From contig JBAXTE010000014.1 of the NCBI GenBank assembly GCA_037130365.1, positions 1 through 64,000 of the forward strand: a stretch of 64,000 bases of DNA, in the 5' to 3' direction. Both the position numbers and the translations under genes were made by a program. This DNA is from JBAXTE01 sp037130365 (GTDB lineage: Bacteria > Bacteroidota > Bacteroidia > Bacteroidales > WCHB1-69). The first letter of the stretch is position 1. The number at the start of each line of letters is the position of its first letter. Shown here in pieces: positions 26,677 to 35,749 of this stretch. The notes beneath the pieces were generated by a model. The model worked only from the letters and a program-made list of their open reading frames with translations, was not told the DNA's origin and did not search any database.

Positions 26677-29211
26677 TTATTGCAAATCTCCACTAAAATT
26701 AAGCTTCAATAAAAAAGAAAACTCTTCGTTCTCTGGATTTGATTGATGAGCCAATTCAAGTGCAGCTTTATATCCTAAATCATTATTTTTTAGCATTTCA
26801 ATAATTCCTTCGGTAAGGAGTTGATTTCCATATATAAATCTACTCATCATTTGTGGGTCATCAATGTTGTAAAAAGCTCTGTTAACACCACCTCTATGTT
26901 GATTTAAATAGGCTAAATTTTCAGGTAGATTTGTAGATTTAAATGCGTCAAAAGAGAAGAATTCTACATAAGATTTGTCATCAGTGTTTATTGTAGCATT
27001 TTCGGTTATTTCATCTATCTGCTCACTGTCTAGTGCTAAACACGATGCAAGGTGATATGGATTAGAATAAAAATAAATATCAGGAGTCAGTTTAGATGCC
27101 TCTAATTTCCATCGATTGAAATCTATTGGGATACAATTTCCCTGTTTTGATGCAATTAATATTGCATGATATTGACCAATCCAAATGGTTGCATCCGGAA
27201 AAACGGATTTGAAGGTTTTTATAAGTCCTAAAAAATCACTTAAACGAAGCTTGTGTATAGGTAAATATTGCGAAATCATTCCTCGATCGGTGAGATGAGC
27301 CTTGCATAATTCAAAATATTCCTTGGTGTAAATGTTTCCTGAACCTAATATGGGGTGGGTGGGGTCGCTAGAAATCAAATCATACTTCTGGGTTGACGAT
27401 TGTAAGAAATGACGACCATCCCCAGTTTTAATATTTAGTCTTGGATCAAGATATACGCTGTTATTCAATTCTTTGTAATAATGAGCAACTTCTTTTAAAT
27501 CTGATATTAATTCAATACAGTCAATTTTTTTTACTTCAGAATGTGAAGCAATTGCGGAAGTAGTTACTCCAATTCCAAAACCAATAACTAACGCCCGATC
27601 GCATTGCAATCCCATTAAAAAAGGCAAATGGCCGACCAACTTTACTGCTTTTATAGCATCGTATGTTGACCCTATAACAGAGCTATTATTTACATAAGTT
27701 GAGATAACAGGATTTCCTTTGTCTGATTCTTGTCCTACAATATAGGTGCCTTCGAGGGTTTCGTGGTAACTCAAAATTTTCTTTTCAAATTTACTGAATG
27801 ATGGTGGTAAAATGTAAAATTTTGGATGAATTATTACAAGTATAAACAAGCAAACAATGGCTCCAATTAAGCTATATTTTAGAAAAAAAGCTGATTTTTT
27901 AAGAGATTCTTTGCTTAAAATCCACACACTCACTATCAACAATAGGATAACTAAAACAAAAATGGATAAAGCTCCCCCTAGCCATGGTATGAGCACAAAG
28001 GTAGTGATGATTGGTCCTAAAACACTTCCCATAGAATTTGAAAAAATGACCAGTCCTACATGCTTTCCAATTTGTTCATGGTCTTCAGTCACGATTGACC
28101 AAATGAGTGGAAAGCAAAATCCTGAAACGATAGTCAGGGGTAAAATGATTAGGATGGCCGCAATCACAGGGATGATTAATATTCGAAGGAAATATGCTTC
28201 TTCGGTAGTAGCCAATGGAAACATGATAATGGAAGGAAGATTCATCAAGAACCAAAAGCCAATTAATGAAAAGACACTCATCAATAATAAAGAAATAAAA
28301 AGTGTTTTAGTTTTGTTTTTTATTGAAGTTGTTCGCGCTGAAAAAAGCCAACTTCCAAGAAAAAGTCCTAGAATAACCATCGAAGAAATCAATGCAAAAG
28401 TATAGCTGGTGTTTACAAAATAGACTTTAAAGAATCGAAGCCAAATTACTTGCATCGAAACCACCATAAATCCACATGCAAACGTGGCTACTAATGCGAT
28501 TTTTAATTTGCTATCTGTTTTATTAGTCGTTTCAGAAGGCGCTTTTTGAGATAAACTTTTTTTATTCTTAAGCTCAATATTGTAAATTGGTGTTTTTCTT
28601 TGAGTTAGTTTCAGTAAAAATCCAAGGATAATTACAATCGCAGAAGCCAAAATAACAGTATTTAATTGTCCTAAATATTTTAATAGAATAAAACCTGTAA
28701 TTAGGCCACCAACTACACTTCCTAATGTTTCTAATGCGTATATTCTACCTAATGTTTTTGAAATATTTTGAGCTGATGTTGAAGCAATTTCAGATATCAA
28801 AGGAAGCACTCCCCCCATAAAGAAAGTGGGTACAAAAAGAACTATTCCCGCAACAAGATAACCTACAATATTGGGTATCACAGAACCACCATCACTAGCA
28901 AATAGTAAATAAATAATTGGGATTCCATATAAAATTGCAAAATAGCTCGCGAATCCTGATATTCCAATATAGATATTTAGAAGAAATAATTGCCGGGAAA
29001 AATGAATTTTTGAAATCTTTTTGCTCCAGTAAAAAGCGCCAAAACCAATTCCGGAAAGAAAAGATACTAACACAATGGTAGAAGAAAGGGTTGTAGAACC
29101 GATTACTAACGAGAGCAATCGAAACCAAGAAACTTCGAAAATCAAAAATACAAGCCCAGACAGGAAAATAAATGGGTATATGAAGCGAGGAAAATTGTTC
29201 TCATTTTTCAT
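26677..29211 (-). CDS. Fused MFS-like transporter and spermidine-synthase-like protein
   Basis: An 844-residue membrane protein. About 12 membrane segments fill residues 10-470 (beginning FIYPFIFLSGLVFLIFEVSW). A soluble Rossmann domain of spermidine-synthase type follows at about 510-720: ALVIGFGIGVTTSAIA is the nucleotide loop, KKIDCIELISDL and NIKTGDGRHFLQ follow, and YDLISSDPTHP is the active-site-like segment. Such fusions are common but their substrates are unknown; whether it makes or moves polyamines cannot be told. It leads the fetAB operon. I start at ATG 29211; the upstream in-frame TTG at 29238 lies in the promoter box. Confidence 0.88.
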   Translation of the reverse strand: MKNENNFPRFIYPFIFLSGLVFLIFEVSWFRLLSLVIGSTTLSSTIVLVSFLSGIGFGAFYWSKKISKIHFSRQLFLLNIYIGISGFASYFAILYGIPIIYLLFASDGGSVIPNIVGYLVAGIVLFVPTFFMGGVLPLISEIASTSAQNISKTLGRIYALETLGSVVGGLITGFILLKYLGQLNTVILASAIVIILGFLLKLTQRKTPIYNIELKNKKSLSQKAPSETTNKTDSKLKIALVATFACGFMVVSMQVIWLRFFKVYFVNTSYTFALISSMVILGLFLGSWLFSARTTSIKNKTKTLFISLLLMSVFSLIGFWFLMNLPSIIMFPLATTEEAYFLRILIIPVIAAILIILPLTIVSGFCFPLIWSIVTEDHEQIGKHVGLVIFSNSMGSVLGPIITTFVLIPWLGGALSIFVLVILLLIVSVWILSKESLKKSAFFLKYSLIGAIVCLFILVIIHPKFYILPPSFSKFEKKILSYHETLEGTYIVGQESDKGNPVISTYVNNSSVIGSTYDAIKAVKLVGHLPFLMGLQCDRALVIGFGIGVTTSAIASHSEVKKIDCIELISDLKEVAHYYKELNNSVYLDPRLNIKTGDGRHFLQSSTQKYDLISSDPTHPILGSGNIYTKEYFELCKAHLTDRGMISQYLPIHKLRLSDFLGLIKTFKSVFPDATIWIGQYHAILIASKQGNCIPIDFNRWKLEASKLTPDIYFYSNPYHLASCLALDSEQIDEITENATINTDDKSYVEFFSFDAFKSTNLPENLAYLNQHRGGVNRAFYNIDDPQMMSRFIYGNQLLTEGIIEMLKNNDLGYKAALELAHQSNPENEEFSFLLKLNFSGDLQ

Positions 29212-29235
29212 TGTAAACCGAAATTTTTGGTAGGG

Positions 29236-29243
29236 CAAAGATA
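29236..29243 (-). promoter_or_regulatory. Promoter of the MFS-fetAB operon (-7 box TATCTTTG)
   Basis: Exact TAnnTTTG match on the minus strand; predicted leader of about 18 bases before ATG 29211. Confidence 0.5.
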
Positions 29244-29249
29244 GTTATA

Positions 29250-29285
29250 CCAATACTTATTTCAAAATAGTCTGGACTATTTGAA
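29250..29285. repeat. Dispersed intergenic repeat, copy 1, with inverted arm
   Basis: Bases 29250-29270 (CCAATACT, then T, then ATTTCAAAATAG) recur with one mismatch at 60307-60327 and, in reverse with a 4-base deletion, at 32332-32348. The copy here is followed by GACTATTTGAAAT, which is complementary to its own end, giving an imperfect palindrome around 29260-29285. Confidence 0.55.
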
Positions 29286-29383
29286 ATTTAGTATGGTTTA
29301 ATGCTCGATGCTAATATGAACTATTGATTGTTTTTTGAGTTATTGGACTAAATCATATTAGCATACGGTATTATACCAATTCT

Positions 29384-29416
29384 ATTTATAAAACATTCCA
29401 AAGATGTTTTATAAAT
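29384..29416. repeat. Perfect 13-base inverted repeat
   Basis: ATTTATAAAACAT (29384-29396) and ATGTTTTATAAAT (29404-29416), 7-base loop. It follows TATACCAATTC, which resembles the start of the nearby dispersed repeat. The rest of the 29212-29670 gap holds another weak palindrome around 29515-29545 (AGCTCA and TGAGCT with a GC-rich loop) and no ORF that looks real. Confidence 0.5.
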
Positions 29417-29610
29417 TAAAATTATTTTCCTCGTTTATCGGATTAATGCCGTTTCTGTTGGAGAAAATTGTACTTCTTTAGCAATTACTGAAAATTAATA
29501 AACTTTAGTTCGACCAGCTCACTACATCGCGCTGAGCTATCGCTTGGACTATTTTAAAATTCAAATGACCCTGAAAATTATATTTTGCCTGTTTTTTATT
29601 GGGTGGGTGA

Positions 29611-29646
29611 AAAAAACAAGGAGAGATAAAATATTACCTTTCCTTG
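29611..29646 (-). terminator. Terminator of the unknown secreted protein gene
   Basis: Stem CAAGGAGAG (29617-29625) with CTTTCCTTG (29638-29646), one G-T pair, followed on the minus strand by a run of T (A at 29610-29616). Confidence 0.8.
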
Positions 29647-29670
29647 CTTAATTTTCGTTGAAATAAATCG

Positions 29671-31152
29671 CTATTGTATTTTATATACCTTTAGATTAAC
29701 TCCAATGTTATAATCTTTATTCTTTTTTCGCATTTTTTCTTGCTCTTTAGTCTCATTTACTTTCTCCACTGTTATAAATTCGGTATTTGAAAGAGGACGA
29801 ATAATACTTGACAATGGATAATCGATATCATAATCGTAAGTAGTGTTTGTTTCAATATTTTCGTTATTTGACACTTTACCTGTTTCTGCAGATATTCTAA
29901 TGGTAGAATATTTATTGTTGAATAACCCCGTTAGCCCAATAGTCTCATTGTCGATGGGAGCAGCAAATGTTTGTTTGCCAATACTTTTGCTGTAGATCGA
30001 GTAATCAATACTGTTCGACCAAATAATTTCACCACTATCGTTAAAACAATATATCACAGAATTTGTGTAATATAAAATAGTCTTTTCTCCCATTTCGTCT
30101 CTTGGATATAACATTGCCTGATATTTGTCGAAAACTAAGTAGTTATTAATGCCAATTCGGAAAGAATTATTGATTACATAACCATTCCCATAAACTTTGT
30201 CACCTTGGAGGAATGCCGCATTCTTGACTTTTATTGTTCTTTTTTCAGCAAGTTGGTTGTAAAAGCTTGCATCCAACGTATTCGATCCTTCAAGCTCATC
30301 CTTATTTAAAGGCGTTAAAAATAATCGATAATCATAATTTTCGTCATTACTTTTATTGCCGTTGATCCATTTTTTTGAAATCCCGAAGAAGAATAGATGA
30401 GTAGAGTCAGTCTCAAGCATATTGGATTGTTCTATGGATGCATTTTTAACGATTTTTACTGGAATTTGAGCAATTAAATTATCTTTATCAAACGTTAGAA
30501 TTTTGTCAAAATCAGTTTCACGTTCTTCTGACATTAGGTGGTTTTCTTTTAATCGAGCATAGAGAATGTTATTGTGGAATTTAATATTGCTAAACATACA
30601 ATATTTTGGAAAATCAGTATCATCTAATTCTTTTGATGTAATATTCAAGGTTTCGATGTCAATTTTGTTTATTTTGAACATTTTAGACGTTAAATCAATA
30701 TAATAAAGGGCATCCTGGTTAATATAAAAGCTAGAAACATAAGCAAAATTTTTATAATCAATCTCTTTGTTTGTTATAAGACCATCGGCATCTATTTTGA
30801 TGATATTATAGAAGGGCTTTATTCCAAGGTTTGATGTATTTTCATTAAATACAAAAATGAAATTTCCACTTACTTCCAATACTTGATCGATGGATAATTC
30901 TTTATCAACGGTAAGCGTTTTATTCCATTCTAAATTCAGATCATCCTTAAAATATGAAATTTTCCATTGTGTCTTTTTTTTGTCCTTAAGAGATTCCGCA
31001 GATGATAAAAAAATAAAATGATTGCTATTTACTCGCGAAAAAAAGAACGAACCATCTTCATCTACAACTATTTTGTTTTCGAAACTTGGTTCAATTTGGC
31101 CAAAAATGGGCAAGCTCAATAATAGAGCGATTACAAAAAGTAGTTTTTTCAT
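29671..31152 (-). CDS. Secreted protein of unknown function
   Basis: A 493-residue protein with a Sec signal (MKKLLFVIALLLSLPIFG, cleavage after GQ). The mature part is rich in beta strands and aromatic residues, with repeated short blocks such as NFIFVFNENT, DALYYIDLTSKMFKINKID and SVIYCFNDSGEIIWSNSI, which suggest an irregular beta-propeller. No T9SS tail and no lipobox were seen, so it is probably periplasmic. I do not recognise a family. A terminator follows; no consensus promoter was found upstream. The 31153-31412 stretch before it holds nothing recognisable. Confidence 0.75.
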   Translation of the reverse strand: MKKLLFVIALLLSLPIFGQIEPSFENKIVVDEDGSFFFSRVNSNHFIFLSSAESLKDKKKTQWKISYFKDDLNLEWNKTLTVDKELSIDQVLEVSGNFIFVFNENTSNLGIKPFYNIIKIDADGLITNKEIDYKNFAYVSSFYINQDALYYIDLTSKMFKINKIDIETLNITSKELDDTDFPKYCMFSNIKFHNNILYARLKENHLMSEERETDFDKILTFDKDNLIAQIPVKIVKNASIEQSNMLETDSTHLFFFGISKKWINGNKSNDENYDYRLFLTPLNKDELEGSNTLDASFYNQLAEKRTIKVKNAAFLQGDKVYGNGYVINNSFRIGINNYLVFDKYQAMLYPRDEMGEKTILYYTNSVIYCFNDSGEIIWSNSIDYSIYSKSIGKQTFAAPIDNETIGLTGLFNNKYSTIRISAETGKVSNNENIETNTTYDYDIDYPLSSIIRPLSNTEFITVEKVNETKEQEKMRKKNKDYNIGVNLKVYKIQ

Positions 31153-31412
31153 AATGTTTTTATTGTTTAAAGGAATTCAATATCACCCTTTCCATAGTGA
31201 GATTTTGATTAAGGATTGCTGTTTAGCTTACAAACTTAATATTTAAAATTTGAATTTCCAAAAAAGAAGGACAATGTTATACTCTCTGCTATTTTGAAGG
31301 GGATAAAGTGTTTCTGACATAATAAATTTTGCTAGAAATTTGCGTTTGATTAGATGATCTATTGTTTAAAAGACATTAGTATTTATTATATTGAATAATC
31401 TTTTTATGTGGA

Positions 31413-31420
31413 TAGGTTTG
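31413..31420 (+). promoter_or_regulatory. Promoter (-7 box TAGGTTTG)
   Basis: Exact TAnnTTTG match with TTG at 31391-31393, 19 bases upstream, which is a good -33 spacing. The predicted transcript begins near 31427, about 22 bases before a 63-codon ORF. Confidence 0.6.
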
Positions 31421-31448
31421 GGGATGTTGTTTTAAAATAAAAAACATA

Positions 31449-31640
31449 ATGATGTTTGAAAGCTCTATAAAGGAAGAGCATTGCATAGTAAAGCAACGGA
31501 AAACAATATATATTGGAGTTGATTTTGGAGGTGAAGTGAATGACTTCTTTCAAAATATTTGGAAATTGTCAAAAAATAAAATAAGTTTGCCAAACAATTA
31601 CCAAATTGTAAGCTGTGAAAAATTGAAATACACTAAATAA
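31449..31640 (+). CDS. Small ORF of 63 codons, unknown
   Basis: A 63-residue, lysine-rich protein with no signal or membrane segment; its middle reads KTIYIGVDFGGEVNDFF. I do not recognise it. In its favour: a well-spaced promoter places the transcript start about 22 bases before its ATG, and it ends 11 bases before the next gene, as in an operon. Against it: no homologue is known to me and it could be leader sequence only. Confidence 0.45.
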   Translation: MMFESSIKEEHCIVKQRKTIYIGVDFGGEVNDFFQNIWKLSKNKISLPNNYQIVSCEKLKYTK

Positions 31641-31651
31641 ACAAAATTACC

Positions 31652-32278
31652 ATGAAAATCACAAAGCTATTACTTATCGTATCAATTGCTTGCTTCCTTA
31701 GTATCAATGCAAATGCACAAAAAAAGAAAAAGAATGTCGATACCGTTGGGGTATTTTGTAACATGGAAGATGAAATTATCTACATGTTTGGTGACGTAAG
31801 TATGTTGAAAGAAGATGTTTCTTATTACGATACAAAAAACGAATGGACTCAAATACGGCAAAAAAAAATTAAATGGATGTTTATTGGTAATCGGGCTTTT
31901 GTATGTTACCCGCTAAAAGAAAACGGAAATGGTCTTAGACTAATGGAGATTTTGGCAGTAAACAATAAATATATTCTTTTGCAATATTGGTGGGATTGGT
32001 ATTATTTCTATGTAATTAACATCTCTGGTAATGTAGTAGAACCAAAGATTAAAGTATATAACAGTCAAGGAACCTTTGGTGCAGGAAAAAACAATGAAAA
32101 GGTCATGGAATTGTTAAAGGATTATTTTGGAAATTGTCCAGAATTGATGAAAGCCATGAAGAAAAATTACGATTCCAATCAAATGTTGTCAACCGATATT
32201 GTTAACATTCAATGTGAAGAAGATATCGTACCTATCAAGAGTATTCTTGAAATGTTGAATAAGAAAGGTTGGTATTAA
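31652..32278 (+). CDS. Secreted protein of unknown function
   Basis: A 208-residue protein with a Sec signal (hydrophobic 5-21, cleavage after NANAQ) and a basic KKKKK stretch right after it. The mature part contains a beta-rich WTQIRQKKIKWMFIGNRAFVCYPL block and an aromatic YWWDWYYFYVI segment, and a conserved-looking acidic helix CPELMKAMKKNYD near the end. No lipobox or T9SS tail. No family recognised. It sits 11 bases behind the 63-codon ORF and its transcript probably ends at the terminator at 32450-32490. Confidence 0.7.
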   Translation: MKITKLLLIVSIACFLSINANAQKKKKNVDTVGVFCNMEDEIIYMFGDVSMLKEDVSYYDTKNEWTQIRQKKIKWMFIGNRAFVCYPLKENGNGLRLMEILAVNNKYILLQYWWDWYYFYVINISGNVVEPKIKVYNSQGTFGAGKNNEKVMELLKDYFGNCPELMKAMKKNYDSNQMLSTDIVNIQCEEDIVPIKSILEMLNKKGWY

Positions 32279-32331
32279 TAAAAATGGTTGTCCTTGACTT
32301 TGATTTGCAAAAATTACACCTATCCATTGGA

Positions 32332-32348
32332 CTATTTTGAAATATTGG
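32332..32348. repeat. Dispersed intergenic repeat, inverted partial copy
   Basis: CTATTTTGAAATATTGG is the reverse complement of the repeat at 29250-29270 and 60307-60327 with four bases missing. The surrounding gap 32279-32449 shows no ORF. Confidence 0.4.
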
Positions 32349-32449
32349 TTTAACCTAGAATATGCAGTTTCATCCTCGAAAATGAGTGTTCTATCAAAAA
32401 AACAGCCTAGGATTTTAAAGTTAAGATCGAAAAAGAGATTTAATGGATA

Positions 32450-32490
32450 AAAAGAATGGTATTTATTTTCCTAATAAATACCATTCTTTT
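32450..32490. terminator. Bidirectional terminator, 18-pair perfect hairpin
   Basis: Arms 32450-32467 and 32473-32490 are perfectly complementary (ending AAAAGAATGG and CCATTCTTTT) with a TTCCT loop. T runs on both strands mean it can end the plus-strand transcript of the secreted protein and the minus-strand ABC-F transcript. Confidence 0.85.
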
Positions 32491-32654
32491 ATTTTTGCTT
32501 ATACCTTTTTGAGATCAAACTATACAGAAAAAGGTTCTGCTGTAGAGTAACCTTATAGAAATTAGCTTGTCGGATGTCAAAAATGACTAATCAATCGGCT
32601 ATTTTATAATAACTCATTGATGTTTTTTAGAATCCTTTTGCCTTAATAATTGAT

Positions 32655-34265
32655 TTAATAAAGCTTGTTTCGTTGTTCAATCAATCGGTCGTCGGAGATA
32701 TAATCGTCGTATTCCATTTGTTTATCAATCATACCTTTAGGACCTATTTCGATTACTCTGTTACACACTGTTTGGATGAATTCGTGGTCATGGGATGACA
32801 TTAAAACAATTCCTTTAAATTTTATCAATGTATTATTAAATGCCTGAATAGACTCTAAATCGAGGTGGTTAGTAGGAGTGTCGAGCATCATCACATTTGC
32901 ATTTCGAATCATCATTCTAGAAATCATGCAACGAACTTTTTCGCCTCCAGAAAGGACATTTGCTTTTTTGTAAATTTCTTCACCAGAGAACAGCATTTTT
33001 CCTAAAAATCCTCTTAAGTATAATTCAGTTGTATCGTTAGAGAATTGTCCTAACCAGTCAGTTAATGGAATTGGTTCAACAAACAATGTTTCATATTCGA
33101 GTGGGAGGTAAGCTTTAGTTATAGTTTGTCCCCATTCGTACGAACCATGATCTGGTTCAATGTGTCCTTTTAGTATTTCAAACAACTGAGTCATTGCTCG
33201 CGAATCCCTTGATAAGAATATGATTTTATCGTTTTTTTGAATAGTGAAATTCATATTTGAGAAAAGAAGTTTCCCGTCCATGCTTTTACTCATGTTCTTC
33301 ACTTCTAAAATATTGTTTCCTGGGTCACGATCGGGTGTAAAAACAATGCCTGGATATTTACGAGTAGAAGGCTTGATCTCTTCAAAATTAAGCTTTTCAA
33401 TCATTTTCTTGCGACTGGTAGTTTGTTTCGATTTCGATGCATTTGCACTAAATCGAGCAATAAATTCTTGAAGTTCTTTTTTCTTTTCCTCAGCCTTTTT
33501 GTTTTGCATTTGCATCTGTTTCAAGGCCAACTGACTCGATTCATACCAGAATGAATAGTTGCCAGGGAACTGTTGGATTTTGCTAAAGTCGATATCTACA
33601 ATGTGAGTACAAATTGAATCTAAAAAGTGCCTGTCGTGCGATACAACCAACACGGTGTTATCAAAATTGGTGAGATAGTTCTCTAGCCAAGTAACTGTTT
33701 CTAAATCTAAATCGTTGGTGGGCTCATCGAGCAAAAGGTTATCTGGTTTACCAAATAGCGCTTGAGCTAAAAGGACTTTTACCTTCTCTTTTCCACTCAG
33801 TTCACGCATCATTTTTTGGTGATGTTCTTCTTTAATTCCCAAGCCACTTAAAAGGATTGCAGCTGCACTTTCGGCATTCCAGCCATCCATTTCGGCAAAT
33901 TGTTCTTCGAGTTCCGATGCTTTAATTCCGTCTGCTTCAGTAAAATCTTCTTTAGCATAAATATCATCTTTTTCTCGCATGATTCTCCAAAGATCAGAGT
34001 GTCCCATTAAAACAGTCTCTAGGACCAAGCAATCGTCGAACTCAAAGTGATTTTGTTTTAGCACAGAAAGTCGTTCGCCAGTACCAAATGATACCACTCC
34101 TTTTGTGTTTTCAACTTCTCCATAAAGCACTTTTAAAAAAGTAGACTTCCCAGCACCATTAGCACCGATGATTCCATAACAATTGCCAGGCAAAAACTTC
34201 ATGTTTACTTCCTGAAATAAAATTCGCTTTCCAAATTGAACGCTGAGATCCGAAACTATGATCAT
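32655..34265 (-). CDS. ABC-F ATPase, YbiT-like
   Basis: A 536-residue soluble protein with two ABC domains joined by a charged linker at about 235-300, with no membrane segment. It looks like YbiT: MIIVSDLSVQFGKRILF start, GANGAGKSTFLKV Walker A, LLLDEPTNDLDLET Walker B, a second domain with GGEKVRCMISRMM and DTPTNHLDLES. ABC-F proteins bind the ribosomal E site and adjust translation of difficult sequences. The first signature reads LSGKEKVKV with Lys replacing the second Gly, and the second P-loop is degraded (SRDSRAMT), as in YbiT-like members. It is separated from rimO by tandem repeats, with no obvious promoter. Confidence 0.9.
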   Translation of the reverse strand: MIIVSDLSVQFGKRILFQEVNMKFLPGNCYGIIGANGAGKSTFLKVLYGEVENTKGVVSFGTGERLSVLKQNHFEFDDCLVLETVLMGHSDLWRIMREKDDIYAKEDFTEADGIKASELEEQFAEMDGWNAESAAAILLSGLGIKEEHHQKMMRELSGKEKVKVLLAQALFGKPDNLLLDEPTNDLDLETVTWLENYLTNFDNTVLVVSHDRHFLDSICTHIVDIDFSKIQQFPGNYSFWYESSQLALKQMQMQNKKAEEKKKELQEFIARFSANASKSKQTTSRKKMIEKLNFEEIKPSTRKYPGIVFTPDRDPGNNILEVKNMSKSMDGKLLFSNMNFTIQKNDKIIFLSRDSRAMTQLFEILKGHIEPDHGSYEWGQTITKAYLPLEYETLFVEPIPLTDWLGQFSNDTTELYLRGFLGKMLFSGEEIYKKANVLSGGEKVRCMISRMMIRNANVMMLDTPTNHLDLESIQAFNNTLIKFKGIVLMSSHDHEFIQTVCNRVIEIGPKGMIDKQMEYDDYISDDRLIEQRNKLY

Positions 34266-34312
34266 TTATTTATGTTTTTTTTTAATATTAACTATTTAAT
34301 AGGTAAATGGTA

Positions 34313-34333
34313 CAAGGTGCAGGGTGCAAGATA
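34313..34333. repeat. Three 7-base tandem units
   Basis: CAAGGTG, CAGGGTG and CAAGATA stand head to tail, just upstream of the ABC-F gene start and 30 bases from the larger array at 34362-34444. Confidence 0.55.
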
Positions 34334-34361
34334 CATGGCATTTTCCAACTTTCCTTTTTAG

Positions 34362-34444
34362 AACTTTCGACTTTATGGACTTTACGAGCTTTATAACTTT
34401 ATAGACTTTATGGACTTTATAACTTTATAGACTTTATAGACTTT
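34362..34444. repeat. Tandem 8-9 base array forming the rimO 3' end
   Basis: On the minus strand, units AAGTCTATA, AAGTTATA, AAGTCCATA and AAGCTCGTA repeat about eight to nine times. The first units encode the last residues of RimO (Glu-Ser-Leu) and its TAA stop, so the array reaches into the coding region. Confidence 0.8.
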
Positions 34445-35735
34445 CAACTAATATCCCTTCAAGGTCAAAGAAATTGGCTGATTCTATTTTAACTGGATAA
34501 AATTCACCAATTATAAGTTCTTTTTCTGAATTAATAATTACTTCGTTATCCACATCTGGAGAGTCAAATTCGGTTCTTCCGTAATAAAATCCATCTTCTT
34601 CACGATCGATGATTACGTTGTAAATTTTTCCAATTTTAGATTCATTAATGGCTAACGAAATATCCTGTTGAAGTTCCATGATTTCGCTCAACCGTTGCTC
34701 TTTAACATTAGAAGAAACATTGTCGTCGAGCTCAGCAGCTGGTGTGTTTTCCTCTTCGGAATATGTGAAAACGCCCAAACGTTCGAATTTACATTTCTGA
34801 ACAAACTCTTTTAACTCTGCAAATTGAGCATCCGTTTCACCTGGATATCCTACAATAAGTGTGGTGCGAATGGCAATTTCAGGTATTTCGTTTCGAAGTT
34901 TTTCTATCAGTTTATATGTAGATTCTTGCGTGTGCGCACGTTGCATCGAGTCTAAAAGTACATCGTTAATGTGTTGAAATGGAATATCGATATATTTACA
35001 AATATTGGCATGTTTTTTCATCACCTCAATTACATCCATCGGAAAATTAGCTGGATAGGCATAATGTAGGCGAATCCATTTAATTCCATTAATAATTGCA
35101 AGTTTGTCGAGAAGTTCTGCCAAAGCTCTTTTTTTGTATAGATCAACTCCATACATGGTAAGATCCTGAGCAATAAGAATAAGCTCTTTAACACCTGATT
35201 TGGCAAGAGTTTCAACTTCTTCCACTAACGATTCCATGGTTCGCGAAATATGTTTTCCTCGAATTAATGGAATTGCACAAAATGAGCAACTGCGATCGCA
35301 ACCTTCAGAAATCTTTAAATAAGCGTAATGTGGGGGATTACTCAACGTGCGTTCACCAATTAGCGAAGTACGATATTCGGCACCTAAATCTGCTATAATT
35401 TTCGCCATTTCATTTACACCGTACCAACCGTCGATTCCTTTGATTTCGTTAGATAAATCATCTTTATAGCGCTCAATCAAACAACCCATTACATATAGTT
35501 TGTCTATTTTTTTACGCTTTTTAAGGTCTTTATAAAGTAAAATGGTATCGATGGATTCTTCTTTGGCATCGTTGATAAATCCACAAGTATTAATAATTAC
35601 AATGTTTCCGTTGTTAAATCCATGTTCCGATTGAATATTCATACGGTTTAGCTGTCCTGCAATCACTTCCGAATCGACATTGTTCTTAGAACATCCTAAC
35701 GTAACAATATTAATTTGAGGTATTTTTGTCTTCAC
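34434..35735 (-). CDS. rimO: Ribosomal protein S12 methylthiotransferase RimO
   Basis: A 433-residue radical-SAM enzyme that adds a methylthio group to an aspartate of ribosomal protein S12. An N-terminal UPF0004 domain holds cluster cysteines in TLGCSKNNVDSE, IINTCGFI and YVMGCLIERY. The radical-SAM core has CDRSCSFCAIP at about 153, and a C-terminal TRAM domain ends near YPVKIESANFFDLEG. It begins with GTG at 35735, 15 bases after the -7 box. The final ESL and stop are encoded by tandem repeats. It is divergent from the TPR gene. Confidence 0.97.
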   Translation of the reverse strand: MKTKIPQINIVTLGCSKNNVDSEVIAGQLNRMNIQSEHGFNNGNIVIINTCGFINDAKEESIDTILLYKDLKKRKKIDKLYVMGCLIERYKDDLSNEIKGIDGWYGVNEMAKIIADLGAEYRTSLIGERTLSNPPHYAYLKISEGCDRSCSFCAIPLIRGKHISRTMESLVEEVETLAKSGVKELILIAQDLTMYGVDLYKKRALAELLDKLAIINGIKWIRLHYAYPANFPMDVIEVMKKHANICKYIDIPFQHINDVLLDSMQRAHTQESTYKLIEKLRNEIPEIAIRTTLIVGYPGETDAQFAELKEFVQKCKFERLGVFTYSEEENTPAAELDDNVSSNVKEQRLSEIMELQQDISLAINESKIGKIYNVIIDREEDGFYYGRTEFDSPDVDNEVIINSEKELIIGEFYPVKIESANFFDLEGILVESL

Positions 35736-35749
35736 GCAATCTTTTTTTG

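Noticed and set aside
27857..28405. Plus-strand ORF of 182 codons
   Set aside because: It lies antisense inside the MFS fusion gene and has no signal, domain or promoter; it is a codon-usage shadow.
34362..34444. CRISPR array
   Set aside because: Units are 8-9 bases with no spacers between them and no cas genes occur; the same holds for the lepB repeats.
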